A stretch of 31,959 nt of DNA. Origin: an uncultured Collinsella sp. (GTDB lineage Bacteria; Actinomycetota; Coriobacteriia; Coriobacteriales; Coriobacteriaceae). A model generated the notes under the pieces. That model was given only the letters and a program-made list of their open reading frames with translations, was not told where the DNA came from and made no database searches. This document shows positions 1-7,630 of the stretch, in pieces (position 1 is the first letter of the stretch; every line of letters starts with the position of its first letter). The position numbers and the translations under genes were made by a program. The stretch lies in contig UQNB01000017.1 of the NCBI GenBank assembly GCA_900542235.1, forward strand, positions 1-31,959, written 5' to 3'.

Positions 1-55
1 CTGGGCCGTTATGGGCTTAGGGCGCTCAGTTTTAATGGCTGGGACGGAGGGATTC
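1..55. repeat. Partial duplicate of the tRNA-Gln 3' end and terminator
   Basis: These 55 bases are identical to 192-246, giving a direct repeat with a 191-bp period. The shared stretch holds the last 20 bases of the tRNA-Gln gene including the encoded CCA (36-55 here, minus strand) plus most of the downstream terminator hairpin. Identity stops inside the T-arm, so this copy is not a working tRNA as far as it can be seen. The left end is cut by the window, so the true repeat may be longer. Bases 56-191 between the copies are GC-rich, carry short hairpins and contain no convincing gene. A repeated tRNA 3' end is the usual footprint of site-specific integration, but local tandem duplication fits equally well. 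Confidence 0.75.
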
Positions 56-180
56 CGCGTCTGCCTGGTCGGCGGCCGCGCCCCGCTGCGTCGCTTCGCT
101 CCTTGCGTGCTGCGCTGGAAAACGCTTCGCGTTTCCTCAGCTCCGCACCCTTGCGGGTTCGAATTCCTCCGCTTGCCCAC

Positions 181-218
181 AAGAAAGCGCCCTGGGCCGT
201 TATGGGCTTAGGGCGCTC
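181..218 (-). terminator. Terminator of tRNA-Gln
   Basis: Read on the minus strand, AGCGCCCT and AGGGCGCT form an 8-bp stem followed by TTTCTT, starting about 10 bases after the tRNA 3' end. It fits an intrinsic terminator. Confidence 0.7.
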
Positions 219-226
219 AGTTTTAA

Positions 227-301
227 TGGCTGGGACGGAGGGATTCGAACCCCCAACAGCCGGCACCAAAAACCGGAGTTCTACCGTTGAACTACGTCCC
301 A
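227..301 (-). tRNA. tRNA-Gln (anticodon TTG)
   Basis: The minus strand folds as a complete cloverleaf. The acceptor stem is TGGGACG with CGTCCCA, the D-stem GTTC with GAAC, and the anticodon stem CCGGT with GCCGG (one G-U pair). The 7-base anticodon loop TTTTGGT gives anticodon TTG, reading CAA, so the tRNA is for glutamine. The T-arm has GGGGTTCGAATCCC, and GCCA is encoded at the 3' end. The 3' end is duplicated at the window start, and a terminator follows. Confidence 0.95.
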
Positions 302-339
302 ATGTGTGGTGTTGCCCAAAAGCAACTCGTCTAGTTTAC

Positions 340-1245
340 CTAATCTGCGAGGGCATCGCAAACGCCGTCGAGTAGGCGTACGGCGAGCGTCTGCGCGTCG
401 CTGGCCGTGAAGGTGCCGTTGTAGCGCGTCATGCCCGTGAGCTCAATGCGAATGCGAGCCGGCTTCTGCTGCGCGGCGACATTGGCGGTGCGGATGCGCT
501 GGGCCAGGTTGTGGCACTCGGCGAGGGCAATCGTGGCGCGTGGCGCGGCGTCGGCGGGCAGCTCGTCGCTTGCGATCTCGAGCACCAGGTCAACGTCGGT
601 TGGGACCTCGGAGTCGCAGAGCATCATGCCGCTGTTGTCGGTCGTTGCCGTGGCGATGTTCCACATGCGCGAAGCAACGCTGCGTGCGATGGGGTCCTCA
701 CCGATAACGGCGATCTGGAAGCGCTCGAGCACGTTGGCGGCGCGAGCAAAACCGATGCGGGACTCGGCTTCGGTGACCGAGGGCTTGCCCTCCCACACAT
801 GGTGCAGGCGGTTGATGTAAGCGTAGGTGTCCTGGAAGGCCATGCCGTCGGCGAACAGGCCGACATTTTCCTGGAACTGTTGCAGGGCGGCCTCGGTATG
901 CGGACCAAAGTAGCCGTCGTCTTCACCACAGGCAAAGCCCAAAACGTTGAGAGCGCGCTGCAGGGCCTGCACATCGGCGCCATGGAAATTGGGCATGCGC
1001 AGATAGAGGGTGCGGTCGCCCAGCTTATACGAAGCGTCTACAAGGGCGCTCCAGCAGGGGATATCGACGGCATGACCGGCAGCAAGGCCGCTGTCGAGCC
1101 TGAAGGTGCTGACGGCCTGCTCGGTGGTGGTGCCAAAGCGCTTGTCGACAACCTCGGCGTCATCGATTGTATAGCCGAGCTGCAGAAGGCGGGACTGGAC
1201 GTCCTCGACGGCTGCTCCCTGCATGCCCGTGGTAATAGGTTCCAT
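340..1245 (-). CDS. Peptidoglycan-binding-domain protein, C-terminal domain unknown
   Basis: This 301-residue protein begins with two PG_binding_1-type repeats, roughly residues 5-75 and 80-150. Each shows the family pattern of a helix with V..LQ..L..LG, then D..FG..T..A...FQ (for example DGYFGPHTEAALQQFQ). Such domains bind the peptide part of cell-wall peptidoglycan and normally anchor a hydrolase. The remainder (about 170-301) matches no amidase, NlpC/P60 or transglycosylase motif that I recognise. No signal peptide is visible at the N-terminus, which is odd for a wall-binding protein and suggests a cytoplasmic or unconventional location. A GAAAGGGG ribosome-binding site precedes the ATG. 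The gene is monocistronic, running toward the tRNA. Confidence 0.7.
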   Translation of the reverse strand: MEPITTGMQGAAVEDVQSRLLQLGYTIDDAEVVDKRFGTTTEQAVSTFRLDSGLAAGHAVDIPCWSALVDASYKLGDRTLYLRMPNFHGADVQALQRALNVLGFACGEDDGYFGPHTEAALQQFQENVGLFADGMAFQDTYAYINRLHHVWEGKPSVTEAESRIGFARAANVLERFQIAVIGEDPIARSVASRMWNIATATTDNSGMMLCDSEVPTDVDLVLEIASDELPADAAPRATIALAECHNLAQRIRTANVAAQQKPARIRIELTGMTRYNGTFTASDAQTLAVRLLDGVCDALAD

Positions 1246-1384
1246 GAACGAACCCCTTTCGGCGTACCATTCGTACTATTTTGAGCGTGTGTCGGATAGA
1301 CAACGCGAGACAATTTATAAACATGCACTCAATAGTGTAGCAACTTGTACCCAAACTCGCTGCCCACAGGTTTTATGACCCCCG

Positions 1385-2410
1385 CTAGTTAAGACGCTCC
1401 ACAAAGAAATCTGCCATTGAGAGGAAGAGCTCGCGCGCATGCGGGTCGAGCTCGACGCCTTCGATAGCGGCCTTGGCCTTAGCGGTCAGGTCGAGCGCAT
1501 AGGTGTGGGCGTAATCGATGGAGCCGGTCTCCTGGAAGATCTCCACGGCGCGTGCGAGCTGCGCAGGGTCCTCGGTGCCCGAGGAAAGGATTGCCTCGAT
1601 CTCGTCGTGATAGCGCTCGTCTGACAGGGCATGCACGGCAACGAGGGTGCGCTTGCCCTCGGTGATATCGGTGCGGAAGTCCTTGTTGGCGGCCTCCTTG
1701 GTGCCGATCAAGTTGAGCAGGTCGTCTTGAATCTGGAAGGCAAGGCCCGTGTGCAGCCCAAAGGCGCGCAGTGCCTCAATCTGCTCTTCGCTGCCGCCGC
1801 CGATAATGGCTCCGGCGGCAAGCGGCGTCGCTCCGCTGTAGTACGCGGTCTTGTGCGTCGCCATGTCCAGATAATCGTCGACCGAAATGTCAAAGCGCCC
1901 GTCGCGGACCCAGCCCAGGTCGAGCGCCTGGCCCTCGATGGTACGGACGATCATCTCGGTAAGCTCGTGGAGCACGCGAAGCTTCACGTCTGCGTTGAGT
2001 GTGGGGTCGTCGAGAACCGTCTTGGTGACCATGGTGAGCGCCAGGTCACCGCAGTTGATGGCAAGACCGGTGCCCTCGGTAAGGTGCATGCAGGGCTTGC
2101 CGCGACGAATCTGCCCGTTGTCGGCGATGTCGTCGTGGATGAGTGCGCCCGACTGAAAGTGCTCGATGGCCGCCGCTGCGCTGCGGGCGCTCTCAAAGCT
2201 GCCGCCTACCGCAGTGGCGGCGAGCATGCAGATGAGCGGGCGGTGGCGCTTGCCAGCGTTTGCCGTAAATGCCGAGAGCGGGGTATACAGGTAGCGCTCG
2301 ATATCGGCGGAAGTCGCCTGTCCGTCAAAGAACGTGGCCAGATAGTCGTTAATCTGGTCAAAGTGCTGGGCTAAAAAGCTGGTAAACGGACTGGACACGG
2401 GTTCTCGCAT
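1385..2410 (-). CDS. Polyprenyl diphosphate synthase (trans-isoprenyl type)
   Basis: This 341-residue enzyme condenses isopentenyl diphosphate onto an allylic diphosphate to make a linear prenyl diphosphate for quinones or lipid carriers. Family marks in order are GKRHRP (53-58, diphosphate binding), the first Asp-rich motif HDDIAD (92-97) followed by RRGKP (102-106), the THK region near 187, and the second Asp motif QDDLLN (228-233) followed by a KDFRTDITEGKRT block (243-255). The final Asp of the second motif is replaced by Asn, an acceptable variation. Chain length (C15, C20 or longer) cannot be told from sequence by eye. No strong ribosome-binding site is visible before the ATG. The gene lies 115 bp downstream of the PTS-HAD gene on the same strand, with no obvious functional link. 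Confidence 0.9.
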   Translation of the reverse strand: MREPVSSPFTSFLAQHFDQINDYLATFFDGQATSADIERYLYTPLSAFTANAGKRHRPLICMLAATAVGGSFESARSAAAAIEHFQSGALIHDDIADNGQIRRGKPCMHLTEGTGLAINCGDLALTMVTKTVLDDPTLNADVKLRVLHELTEMIVRTIEGQALDLGWVRDGRFDISVDDYLDMATHKTAYYSGATPLAAGAIIGGGSEEQIEALRAFGLHTGLAFQIQDDLLNLIGTKEAANKDFRTDITEGKRTLVAVHALSDERYHDEIEAILSSGTEDPAQLARAVEIFQETGSIDYAHTYALDLTAKAKAAIEGVELDPHARELFLSMADFFVERLN

Positions 2411-2525
2411 TCTTTGATAGGTTGCATCGTTGCATTATGCAGACAACATATTGCCACATTAGGGCGTCGAGCGCGGCGGTTGAAGACGATTGGTCCATGC
2501 GGCCGCAAGTGCGGTAGGGGCTTGG

Positions 2526-4976
2526 CTAGATAAGCCCAAAGTGTTCGAGCGCGGTGACGACGCCGTCGTGGTCGATGCTGTCGGTGACATAGTCGGCCTT
2601 TTCCTTGAGGAAGTCCGGCGCATTGCCCATGGCGATACCGACATCGACGGCGTTCATCAGCGAGACGTCATTGCTGGCGTCGCCGATGCCGTATACGGTT
2701 CCGTGGTGGGGATCGAGGGCGTCGAGTACGGACTGGATACCCTCGCGCTTGGTGCATTCGCGAGGCGAAATCTCGGTCACTTCGAGCTCGAGCTCGTTAA
2801 AGCAGAGCAGCGGCTCAAACGCTTGATCCTGAGCGATGCGGTTGGCAAGCGACGTGGACATTAAGATCTTGTAGGCGCTGTAATGTTGCAGCTGCGTAAT
2901 TGCATCGCCCACGGTACGGGCGTATCCCGGAGCGTCGGGCGCATCGGCACTCATGCGAACGACGCCATTGAGTCCCTCAAAACGAATCACTTCGTCCGAT
3001 TGCTCAAGAATGGGAGCAAGGCGCTGCAGCATGCCGGGCGTCATCGCCAAATCGCGAATCACGTGTCCCTCAAGTTCGACATAGCCACCCGCGAGGCAGA
3101 CGATGCCGGTCCAGGGCAGCTCGAGCAGCTTTGGATGGATGCAGCTCAGCGTGCGCCCTGTGCAGATAAACGCCATATTGCCCTTGGCGACAAAATCACG
3201 GATGGCTTGCGAGACCGCTTCATTGGGATAGGGGGAGAGGTCTCGCTCGCTCTCGGGAAGCTCTTGTGCCACTCGAGGGTCTTGCCAGGCGAGTGTTCCG
3301 TCGATATCGAAGAAGCAGATATCGCCGCGCTTATGGGCTGCGCTGGCGGCAGGGGAGGCCGAGGTGGTGGACACAAATCCCGGCTCGAGGCCCATGATCT
3401 GGTCAAAATGCTCTTTAACGCGGGGAACGGAGATGCCAATAATCACCTGGGCGGTCTTGCCCGTAATGATGAGGCCCTTGGCGCCCACCGCGACAAACGA
3501 CGCATTATCTGCAACGATGGAAGGGTCTGCGACCTCGACGCGCAGGCGCGTGGCGCAGTTGGTTGCGCCCACGATATTGCCAACGCCACCTAAAAGCTGA
3601 ATTACCCGCTCAGCGAGGACGTGATCTTGATCGGATTGAATACTGACCTCGCCATTGGGAGATTGCTCTTTGGCAAAGCCGCTTCCCGTTAAACGATCGA
3701 TTGCCGCGCGATTGGAGACATGATCCTCGCGGCCCGGCGTCTTAAGGTCATAGACCAAGATGAGTGCTCGAAAACTAACAAAAAAGATGAGGCTAAAGGC
3801 AAGACCGATACCGAGCGCCAAAAGGTAGGAGCCGGCATGCATTCGCATGAGTGGGATGAAGTTGAAGGCCGTCATTTCCATGAGACCGCCCGAGAAGATG
3901 CCGACGATGCCAAAGAAGTTCATGGTCATGGCAAGGCAGGAGGACAGGACGGCGTAGAGCAAAAAGAGTCCGGGATAGGTGAACATAAAGAGAAACTCGA
4001 GCGGCTCGGTGACGCCGCAGACCACCGAGGCGACGATGGCGGGCAAAAGGATGACCTTAAGGCCGGCGCGGCGTTCGGGTTTGGCGGTGAAATAGAATGC
4101 TGCCGCGATGGCGGGAAGGCCAAAGAGCTTGCCCCAGCCGGTGGCGGTAAAACCTGCCCAGGGCGCAAGTTCATTTAAAGGGCGCGTGCTATGGGAGAGA
4201 ATGGGGAGCAGGTTGGTCCACGTGGCGTAAATACCGTCGTGAATGACCAGATTGTCGTAATAGATGGGCATATAGAGCAGATGGTGCAGCCCCATGGGCT
4301 CGAGCGCTCGCTCCAAAAACACAAAGATGCCCACGCCGAAGGGGCCGACGCCCGCAAGTGCGTGGCGCAGCGTTTCGGTCACAGCGTATGCGAAAGGCAC
4401 GATGGCGGCCGAGATGGCGGCAAGGGCAAACACGGCAAAAAAGCTGATGAGGTAGACGAGCGAGGAACCCGAGAACGTGCCGAGCCAATCGGGAACCTTG
4501 GCATCGTAGAAGCGGTCATGGATGGCAACGACGGTTGCCGACACCGCCAGCGGGCCGATAATGCCGGTGTCGAGCGTCTTGATGCCGTCGATGACGGTGA
4601 TGCCGCTGGCGGGGGTTAAAGACGACGGGTACTTAAGTCCAAGGTTGTCGCCGCTCAGCTTAATGATCTCGCTCAAAAAGAAACAGTAGGCAAAATAGGC
4701 TACGAGCGCCTCGAGGCAGCAGCGTGCCGGTTGCTTTTGGGCAAGGCCGATGGGCAGCGCTACGGCAAAAAGGAGTGGAAGGCGCTTAAAGACCGTCCAC
4801 GAGCCGCGCTGAATGATAGTCCAGAAAACGTACCAGGGGGTTCCGTATACGGCGAGGTCGCCGACGATATCCACGGTCGTTGCGAGGGCGGAGATGCCGA
4901 CCATGAGGCCTGATATAGAAAACAGCATGGCGGGCGCGAACATGGCTCCGCCAAAACGTTGGATTTTCTGCAGCAT
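2526..4976 (-). CDS. PTS EIIC-EIIB (glucose/alpha-glucoside family) fused to HAD-IIB phosphatase
   Basis: This single 816-residue chain carries three modules. Residues 1-410 are a multi-spanning EIIC with the GVTEPLEF substrate-region motif (321-328). Residues about 445-530 are an EIIB whose phosphorylated cysteine lies in NCATRLRVEV (Cys474). Residues about 550-816 are a HAD-IIB (Cof-type) phosphatase with motif I FFDIDGTL (Asp557 and Asp559), motif II TGR (606-608), Lys743 and motif IV GDASND (765-770), so all catalytic residues are present. The EIIC-EIIB order and sequence resemble maltose/alpha-glucoside permeases. No EIIA domain is present. I chose ATG at 4976, with CCGAAAGG upstream, over a TTG at 5012 without a ribosome-binding site. 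Inference: the sugar is imported as a 6-phosphate and the attached phosphatase releases free sugar. The gene is divergent from a TreR-like regulator, with candidate operators between them. Confidence 0.88.
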   Translation of the reverse strand: MLQKIQRFGGAMFAPAMLFSISGLMVGISALATTVDIVGDLAVYGTPWYVFWTIIQRGSWTVFKRLPLLFAVALPIGLAQKQPARCCLEALVAYFAYCFFLSEIIKLSGDNLGLKYPSSLTPASGITVIDGIKTLDTGIIGPLAVSATVVAIHDRFYDAKVPDWLGTFSGSSLVYLISFFAVFALAAISAAIVPFAYAVTETLRHALAGVGPFGVGIFVFLERALEPMGLHHLLYMPIYYDNLVIHDGIYATWTNLLPILSHSTRPLNELAPWAGFTATGWGKLFGLPAIAAAFYFTAKPERRAGLKVILLPAIVASVVCGVTEPLEFLFMFTYPGLFLLYAVLSSCLAMTMNFFGIVGIFSGGLMEMTAFNFIPLMRMHAGSYLLALGIGLAFSLIFFVSFRALILVYDLKTPGREDHVSNRAAIDRLTGSGFAKEQSPNGEVSIQSDQDHVLAERVIQLLGGVGNIVGATNCATRLRVEVADPSIVADNASFVAVGAKGLIITGKTAQVIIGISVPRVKEHFDQIMGLEPGFVSTTSASPAASAAHKRGDICFFDIDGTLAWQDPRVAQELPESERDLSPYPNEAVSQAIRDFVAKGNMAFICTGRTLSCIHPKLLELPWTGIVCLAGGYVELEGHVIRDLAMTPGMLQRLAPILEQSDEVIRFEGLNGVVRMSADAPDAPGYARTVGDAITQLQHYSAYKILMSTSLANRIAQDQAFEPLLCFNELELEVTEISPRECTKREGIQSVLDALDPHHGTVYGIGDASNDVSLMNAVDVGIAMGNAPDFLKEKADYVTDSIDHDGVVTALEHFGLI

Positions 4977-5014
4977 AATATGCCTTTCGGATGCAACATG
5001 CTGTGCGAGCAAGA

Positions 5015-5026
5015 ACGTTTAAACAA
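5015..5026. promoter_or_regulatory. Candidate TreR-like operator before the PTS-HAD gene
   Basis: The 12-mer ACGTTTAAACAA matches consensus TTGTTTAAACAA at 10 of 12 positions. It lies about 40 bp upstream of the chosen PTS-HAD start, in the 224-bp divergent region shared with gntR. A 12-bp palindrome ACCGTCGACGGT at 5100-5111 is also present in this region and is unexplained. Confidence 0.5.
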
Positions 5027-5136
5027 TGAACTCATTGTAGAGGACTGGCTGCTTGCCGCATTGACGGTTTTGATTCGGTCCGATTTGGGTTTCGGGGGAA
5101 CCGTCGACGGTAAATAATCCGTGCTTTACCGATAAT

Positions 5137-5148
5137 CGGTTTAAACAA
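5137..5148. promoter_or_regulatory. Candidate TreR-like operator before gntR
   Basis: CGGTTTAAACAA matches TTGTTTAAACAA at 10 of 12 positions, about 53 bp upstream of the gntR start codon. This suggests autoregulation. Confidence 0.5.
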
Positions 5149-5200
5149 CTTTAAGAAATGCTATCGTGCCTAGCCATACATATTCATTAGAGGTGAAATC

Positions 5201-5920
5201 ATGCCAAAAGCGATTTACGAAGGAATCTACCGCGAGATCCGTTCGCGCATCATCAACGGGACCTATGCGTTTCAGGAGATGCTGCCAACCGAAGCCGAGC
5301 TGACCGCGGAGTTTGGCTGCACGCGCAATACCGTTCGACGCGCCTTGAGCATGCTGGCCGACCAGATGTTTGTGCAGCCTATACACGGCAAGGGCGTGCG
5401 CGTTATTTGGCTTAAGGGCGAAACCGATATGCTGGGCGCACTCGAAGAGGTTGAGTCGTTTGGCGAGTTCGCAAAACGCAACAATGCCGTCGCATCGACC
5501 GAGGTCAAGTCTTTTGAACATTTGATTTGCACTGAGCAACTCTCTCGTCGCCTGGGCTTTAAGGTGGGCGAGGAGCTGATTCGCGTCGTGCGTGTCCGAA
5601 GCCTCAACGGCAGCGCGCGCCAAGTGGACCACGGCTACTTTTTGGCGTCGATCGCCAAGGGCCTGACCCCCGAGATCGCGGCGGATTCTATCTACGGCTA
5701 TCTGGAGCACAAGCGCGGCATCAAAGTGATGGCGAGCCGCCGTACGGTGAGTGTCGAGCTCGCCAACGATGAGGACTGCAGCTATCTGGACCTTGGCAAG
5801 TACAACTGCGTCGCCGTTATGGAGAGCCAGTCGTACACCTCGGACGGCATCTTGTTCGAGGTCACGCATGCCCGCACACACCCCGAGATCTTCCATTACC
5901 GCGTCAATTCCAAGCGATAG
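5201..5920 (+). CDS. GntR-family regulator, HutC/UTRA type, TreR-like
   Basis: This 239-residue protein has an N-terminal winged helix-turn-helix (about 4-70) with the GntR signature LPTEAELTAEFGCTRNTVRRAL and a wing ending HGKGVRV. A UTRA effector-binding domain fills about 85-235. UTRA regulators sense small metabolites, often sugar phosphates; TreR senses trehalose 6-phosphate. An AGGTG ribosome-binding site lies 7 bases before the ATG. The gene is divergent from the PTS-HAD permease and is followed by a terminator and the ABC sugar operon. The 12-mer found near its own gene, the PTS gene, the ABC operon and malQ resembles the TTGTATATACAA-type site known for Bacillus TreR, so I infer that this protein reads it. 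The effector is unknown; a phosphodisaccharide made by the neighbouring PTS is the natural candidate. Confidence 0.85.
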   Translation: MPKAIYEGIYREIRSRIINGTYAFQEMLPTEAELTAEFGCTRNTVRRALSMLADQMFVQPIHGKGVRVIWLKGETDMLGALEEVESFGEFAKRNNAVASTEVKSFEHLICTEQLSRRLGFKVGEELIRVVRVRSLNGSARQVDHGYFLASIAKGLTPEIAADSIYGYLEHKRGIKVMASRRTVSVELANDEDCSYLDLGKYNCVAVMESQSYTSDGILFEVTHARTHPEIFHYRVNSKR

Positions 5921-5961
5921 CCGGCTAGCTCGCAGCCTGACGAGACTCATGCCCTCAAAGC

Positions 5962-6014
5962 GAAAACGCCCGGTCAAACCGACGATGCATCGGCTTGATC
6001 GGGCGTTTTCTCTG
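5962..6014 (+). terminator. Terminator of the GntR gene
   Basis: GAAAACGCCCGGTCAA (from 5962) pairs with TTGATCGGGCGTTTTC (to 6010), a 16-position stem with one mismatch, followed by TCTG. A T-rich flank lies on each side of the stem, so it may act in both directions. Confidence 0.75.
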
Positions 6015-6031
6015 CATTCGATAACAAATAA

Positions 6032-6043
6032 TTGTTTATACAA
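6032..6043. promoter_or_regulatory. Candidate TreR-like operator, distal site of the ABC operon
   Basis: TTGTTTATACAA is an 11-of-12 match to TTGTTTAAACAA and the closest of the set to the Bacillus TreR-type site. It lies 75 bp upstream of a second copy, which would allow looping. Confidence 0.55.
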
Positions 6044-6069
6044 AACTTGTCAAGTATCAAGTCGAAATT

Positions 6070-6080
6070 ACCGTTCACCG
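6070..6080. promoter_or_regulatory. ACCG-N3-ACCG element upstream of the ABC operon
   Basis: ACCGTTCACCG is a direct repeat of ACCG with a 7-bp step. The same element occurs at 22498, 24817 and (one mismatch) 27719. Here it lies about 69 bp before the start inferred from a TATTGT -10 box at 6133-6138. The position suggests an activator site. Confidence 0.4.
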
Positions 6081-6106
6081 AAGTTTTTCTACCGCTCTAG
6101 TAATAC

Positions 6107-6118
6107 TTGTTCAAACAA
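6107..6118. promoter_or_regulatory. Candidate TreR-like operator, promoter-proximal site of the ABC operon
   Basis: TTGTTCAAACAA is an 11-of-12 match to TTGTTTAAACAA. Its TTGTTC end could double as a -35 box for the TATTGT at 6133 (19-bp gap), so binding would block the promoter. The leader after it (about 6150-6210) has two GC-rich hairpins before the ribosome-binding site. Confidence 0.5.
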
Positions 6119-6226
6119 CTAGCCAAATAGCGTATTGTACAAGTCAGCAAAAGGGGCAAAGTCCCCGAGCCAATCTCCGAAGGCGGCGGCAAAGGGTGCC
6201 GCCACGGTGTGAAAGGGTGGATTGTA

Positions 6227-7543
6227 ATGAAGAACGAAATGAGCAGAAGGCAGTTCCTGGGCTTTGCTGGTTCCGCGGCTGCGGTTCTTGGTCTGGGCCT
6301 CGTGGGCTGCGGTGGTTCTGCCGGCTCTGGCTCCTCTGCTTCTGGTGACGCTGCCGAGGTCTACTTCCTCCAGTTCAAGCCCGAGGTCGACAAGGAGTGG
6401 AAGGAGATCGCCAAGGCGTACAAGAAGGAGAAGGGCGTCGAGGTCAAGATCGTGACCGCCGCCTCCAACACCTACGAGGAGAAGCTCAAGTCCGAGATGT
6501 CCAAGAGCTCCGCTCCGACGCTGTTCCAGGTCAACGGCCCCACCGGCCTTAAGAACTGGAAGGACTACTGCGCCGATCTTTCCGACACCAAGCTCCGCGG
6601 CGAGCTCATCGACGACTCCCTGGCGCTGCAGTCCGACGGCAAGGATCTGGGTATCGACTGGGTTCAGGAGAGCTACGGCATCATCTACAACAAGGAGCTC
6701 CTCGAGAAGGCCGGCTACAAGGCCGAGGACATCAACTCCTTCGACAAGCTGAAGGCTTGCGCCGATGACATCCAGGCCCGCAAGGACGAGCTCGGCGTTG
6801 ACGGTGCCTTCACTTCCGCCGGCATGGATGACTCCTCCAGCTGGCGCTACACCACCCACCTCGCCAACCTCCCGCTCTACTACGAGTTCGAGAAGGAGCA
6901 CAACCAGGAGGACGACGAGATCAAGGGCGAGTATCTCGACAACTTTAAGCAGATCTTCGACCTGTATATCACCGACTCCACCTGCGATCCTTCGCAGCTT
7001 GCCTCCAAGACCGGTGACGACGCCACCAACGAGTTCGCAACCGGTAAGGCCGTTTTCTACCAGAACGGCTCTTGGGCCTACGCCGACCTCACCAAGGCCG
7101 GTATGACCGACGACCAGCTCGGCATGCTGCCGATCTACATCGGCGTCGACGGCGAGGAGAACCAGGGCCTGTGCTCCGGCGGCGAGAACTACTGGTGCGT
7201 CAGCTCCCAGGCTTCCGAGGATGCCCAGAAGGCCACCGAGGACTTCATGTATTGGTGCGTCACTTCTGACACCGCCACCAGCATCATCGCTGACAAGATG
7301 GGTCTGACCGCCCCGTTCAAGAGCGCTAAGGAGACCACCAACGTCTTCTCGCAGCAGGCCGTTGCTATGGCCAAGGACGGCAAGAAGACCGTCGCTTGGG
7401 ACTTCGTTTACATCCCCTCCGAGGAGTGGAAGAAGAACCTCAAGCAGGCTCTCATCGCTTATGCTGCCGACAACACCAAGTGGGACGGCGTCAAGAACGC
7501 CTTCGTCGATGGCTGGAAGACCGAGAAGGCTGCTTCCGAGTAA
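6227..7543 (+). CDS. ABC sugar-binding lipoprotein with Tat-type signal
   Basis: This 438-residue extracellular solute-binding protein is of the MalE-like family (cluster 1, SBP_bac_1). The N-terminus has SRRQFLGFAG, a twin-arginine motif, then a hydrophobic stretch and the lipobox LVGC with Cys28 as the lipid-anchored residue, followed by a Gly/Ser linker. Export folded through Tat and attachment to the membrane face are inferred. The mature part shows the usual EWKEIAKAYKKEKGVEVKIV start and a TAPFKSAKE region. I placed the start at the ATG at 6227 rather than an in-frame GTG at 6209, because the GAAAGGGTGG ribosome-binding site lies between them. Codon use is strongly biased, as expected of an abundant protein. 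It heads the operon with two permeases and an ATPase; the substrate is probably a malto-oligosaccharide, from context only. Confidence 0.9.
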   Translation: MKNEMSRRQFLGFAGSAAAVLGLGLVGCGGSAGSGSSASGDAAEVYFLQFKPEVDKEWKEIAKAYKKEKGVEVKIVTAASNTYEEKLKSEMSKSSAPTLFQVNGPTGLKNWKDYCADLSDTKLRGELIDDSLALQSDGKDLGIDWVQESYGIIYNKELLEKAGYKAEDINSFDKLKACADDIQARKDELGVDGAFTSAGMDDSSSWRYTTHLANLPLYYEFEKEHNQEDDEIKGEYLDNFKQIFDLYITDSTCDPSQLASKTGDDATNEFATGKAVFYQNGSWAYADLTKAGMTDDQLGMLPIYIGVDGEENQGLCSGGENYWCVSSQASEDAQKATEDFMYWCVTSDTATSIIADKMGLTAPFKSAKETTNVFSQQAVAMAKDGKKTVAWDFVYIPSEEWKKNLKQALIAYAADNTKWDGVKNAFVDGWKTEKAASE

Positions 7544-7574
7544 GCAGTTGCTGCCCAAGCTATCTGATTAGCGA

Positions 7575-7610
7575 CAGGGGGCGGGCAGACGTAGGTTTGC
7601 CCGCCCCCTG
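7575..7610 (+). other. Intercistronic hairpin after the binding-protein gene
   Basis: A perfect 13-bp stem, CAGGGGGCGGGCA with TGCCCGCCCCCTG, lies between the binding protein and the first permease. No T-run follows, so it is more likely an RNA-stabilising or partial-termination structure that lets the binding protein be made in excess, as known for malE. Confidence 0.6.
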
Positions 7611-7630
7611 CATATTGAAAGGACCCTTCT

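Noticed and set aside
1..55. Second complete tRNA-Gln gene
   Set aside because: Only the last 20 bases of the tRNA are present; identity ends inside the T-arm.
9..302. 97-codon minus-strand frame and overlapping plus-strand frames around the tRNA
   Set aside because: They cover the tRNA, its terminator and the repeat; no coding signal.
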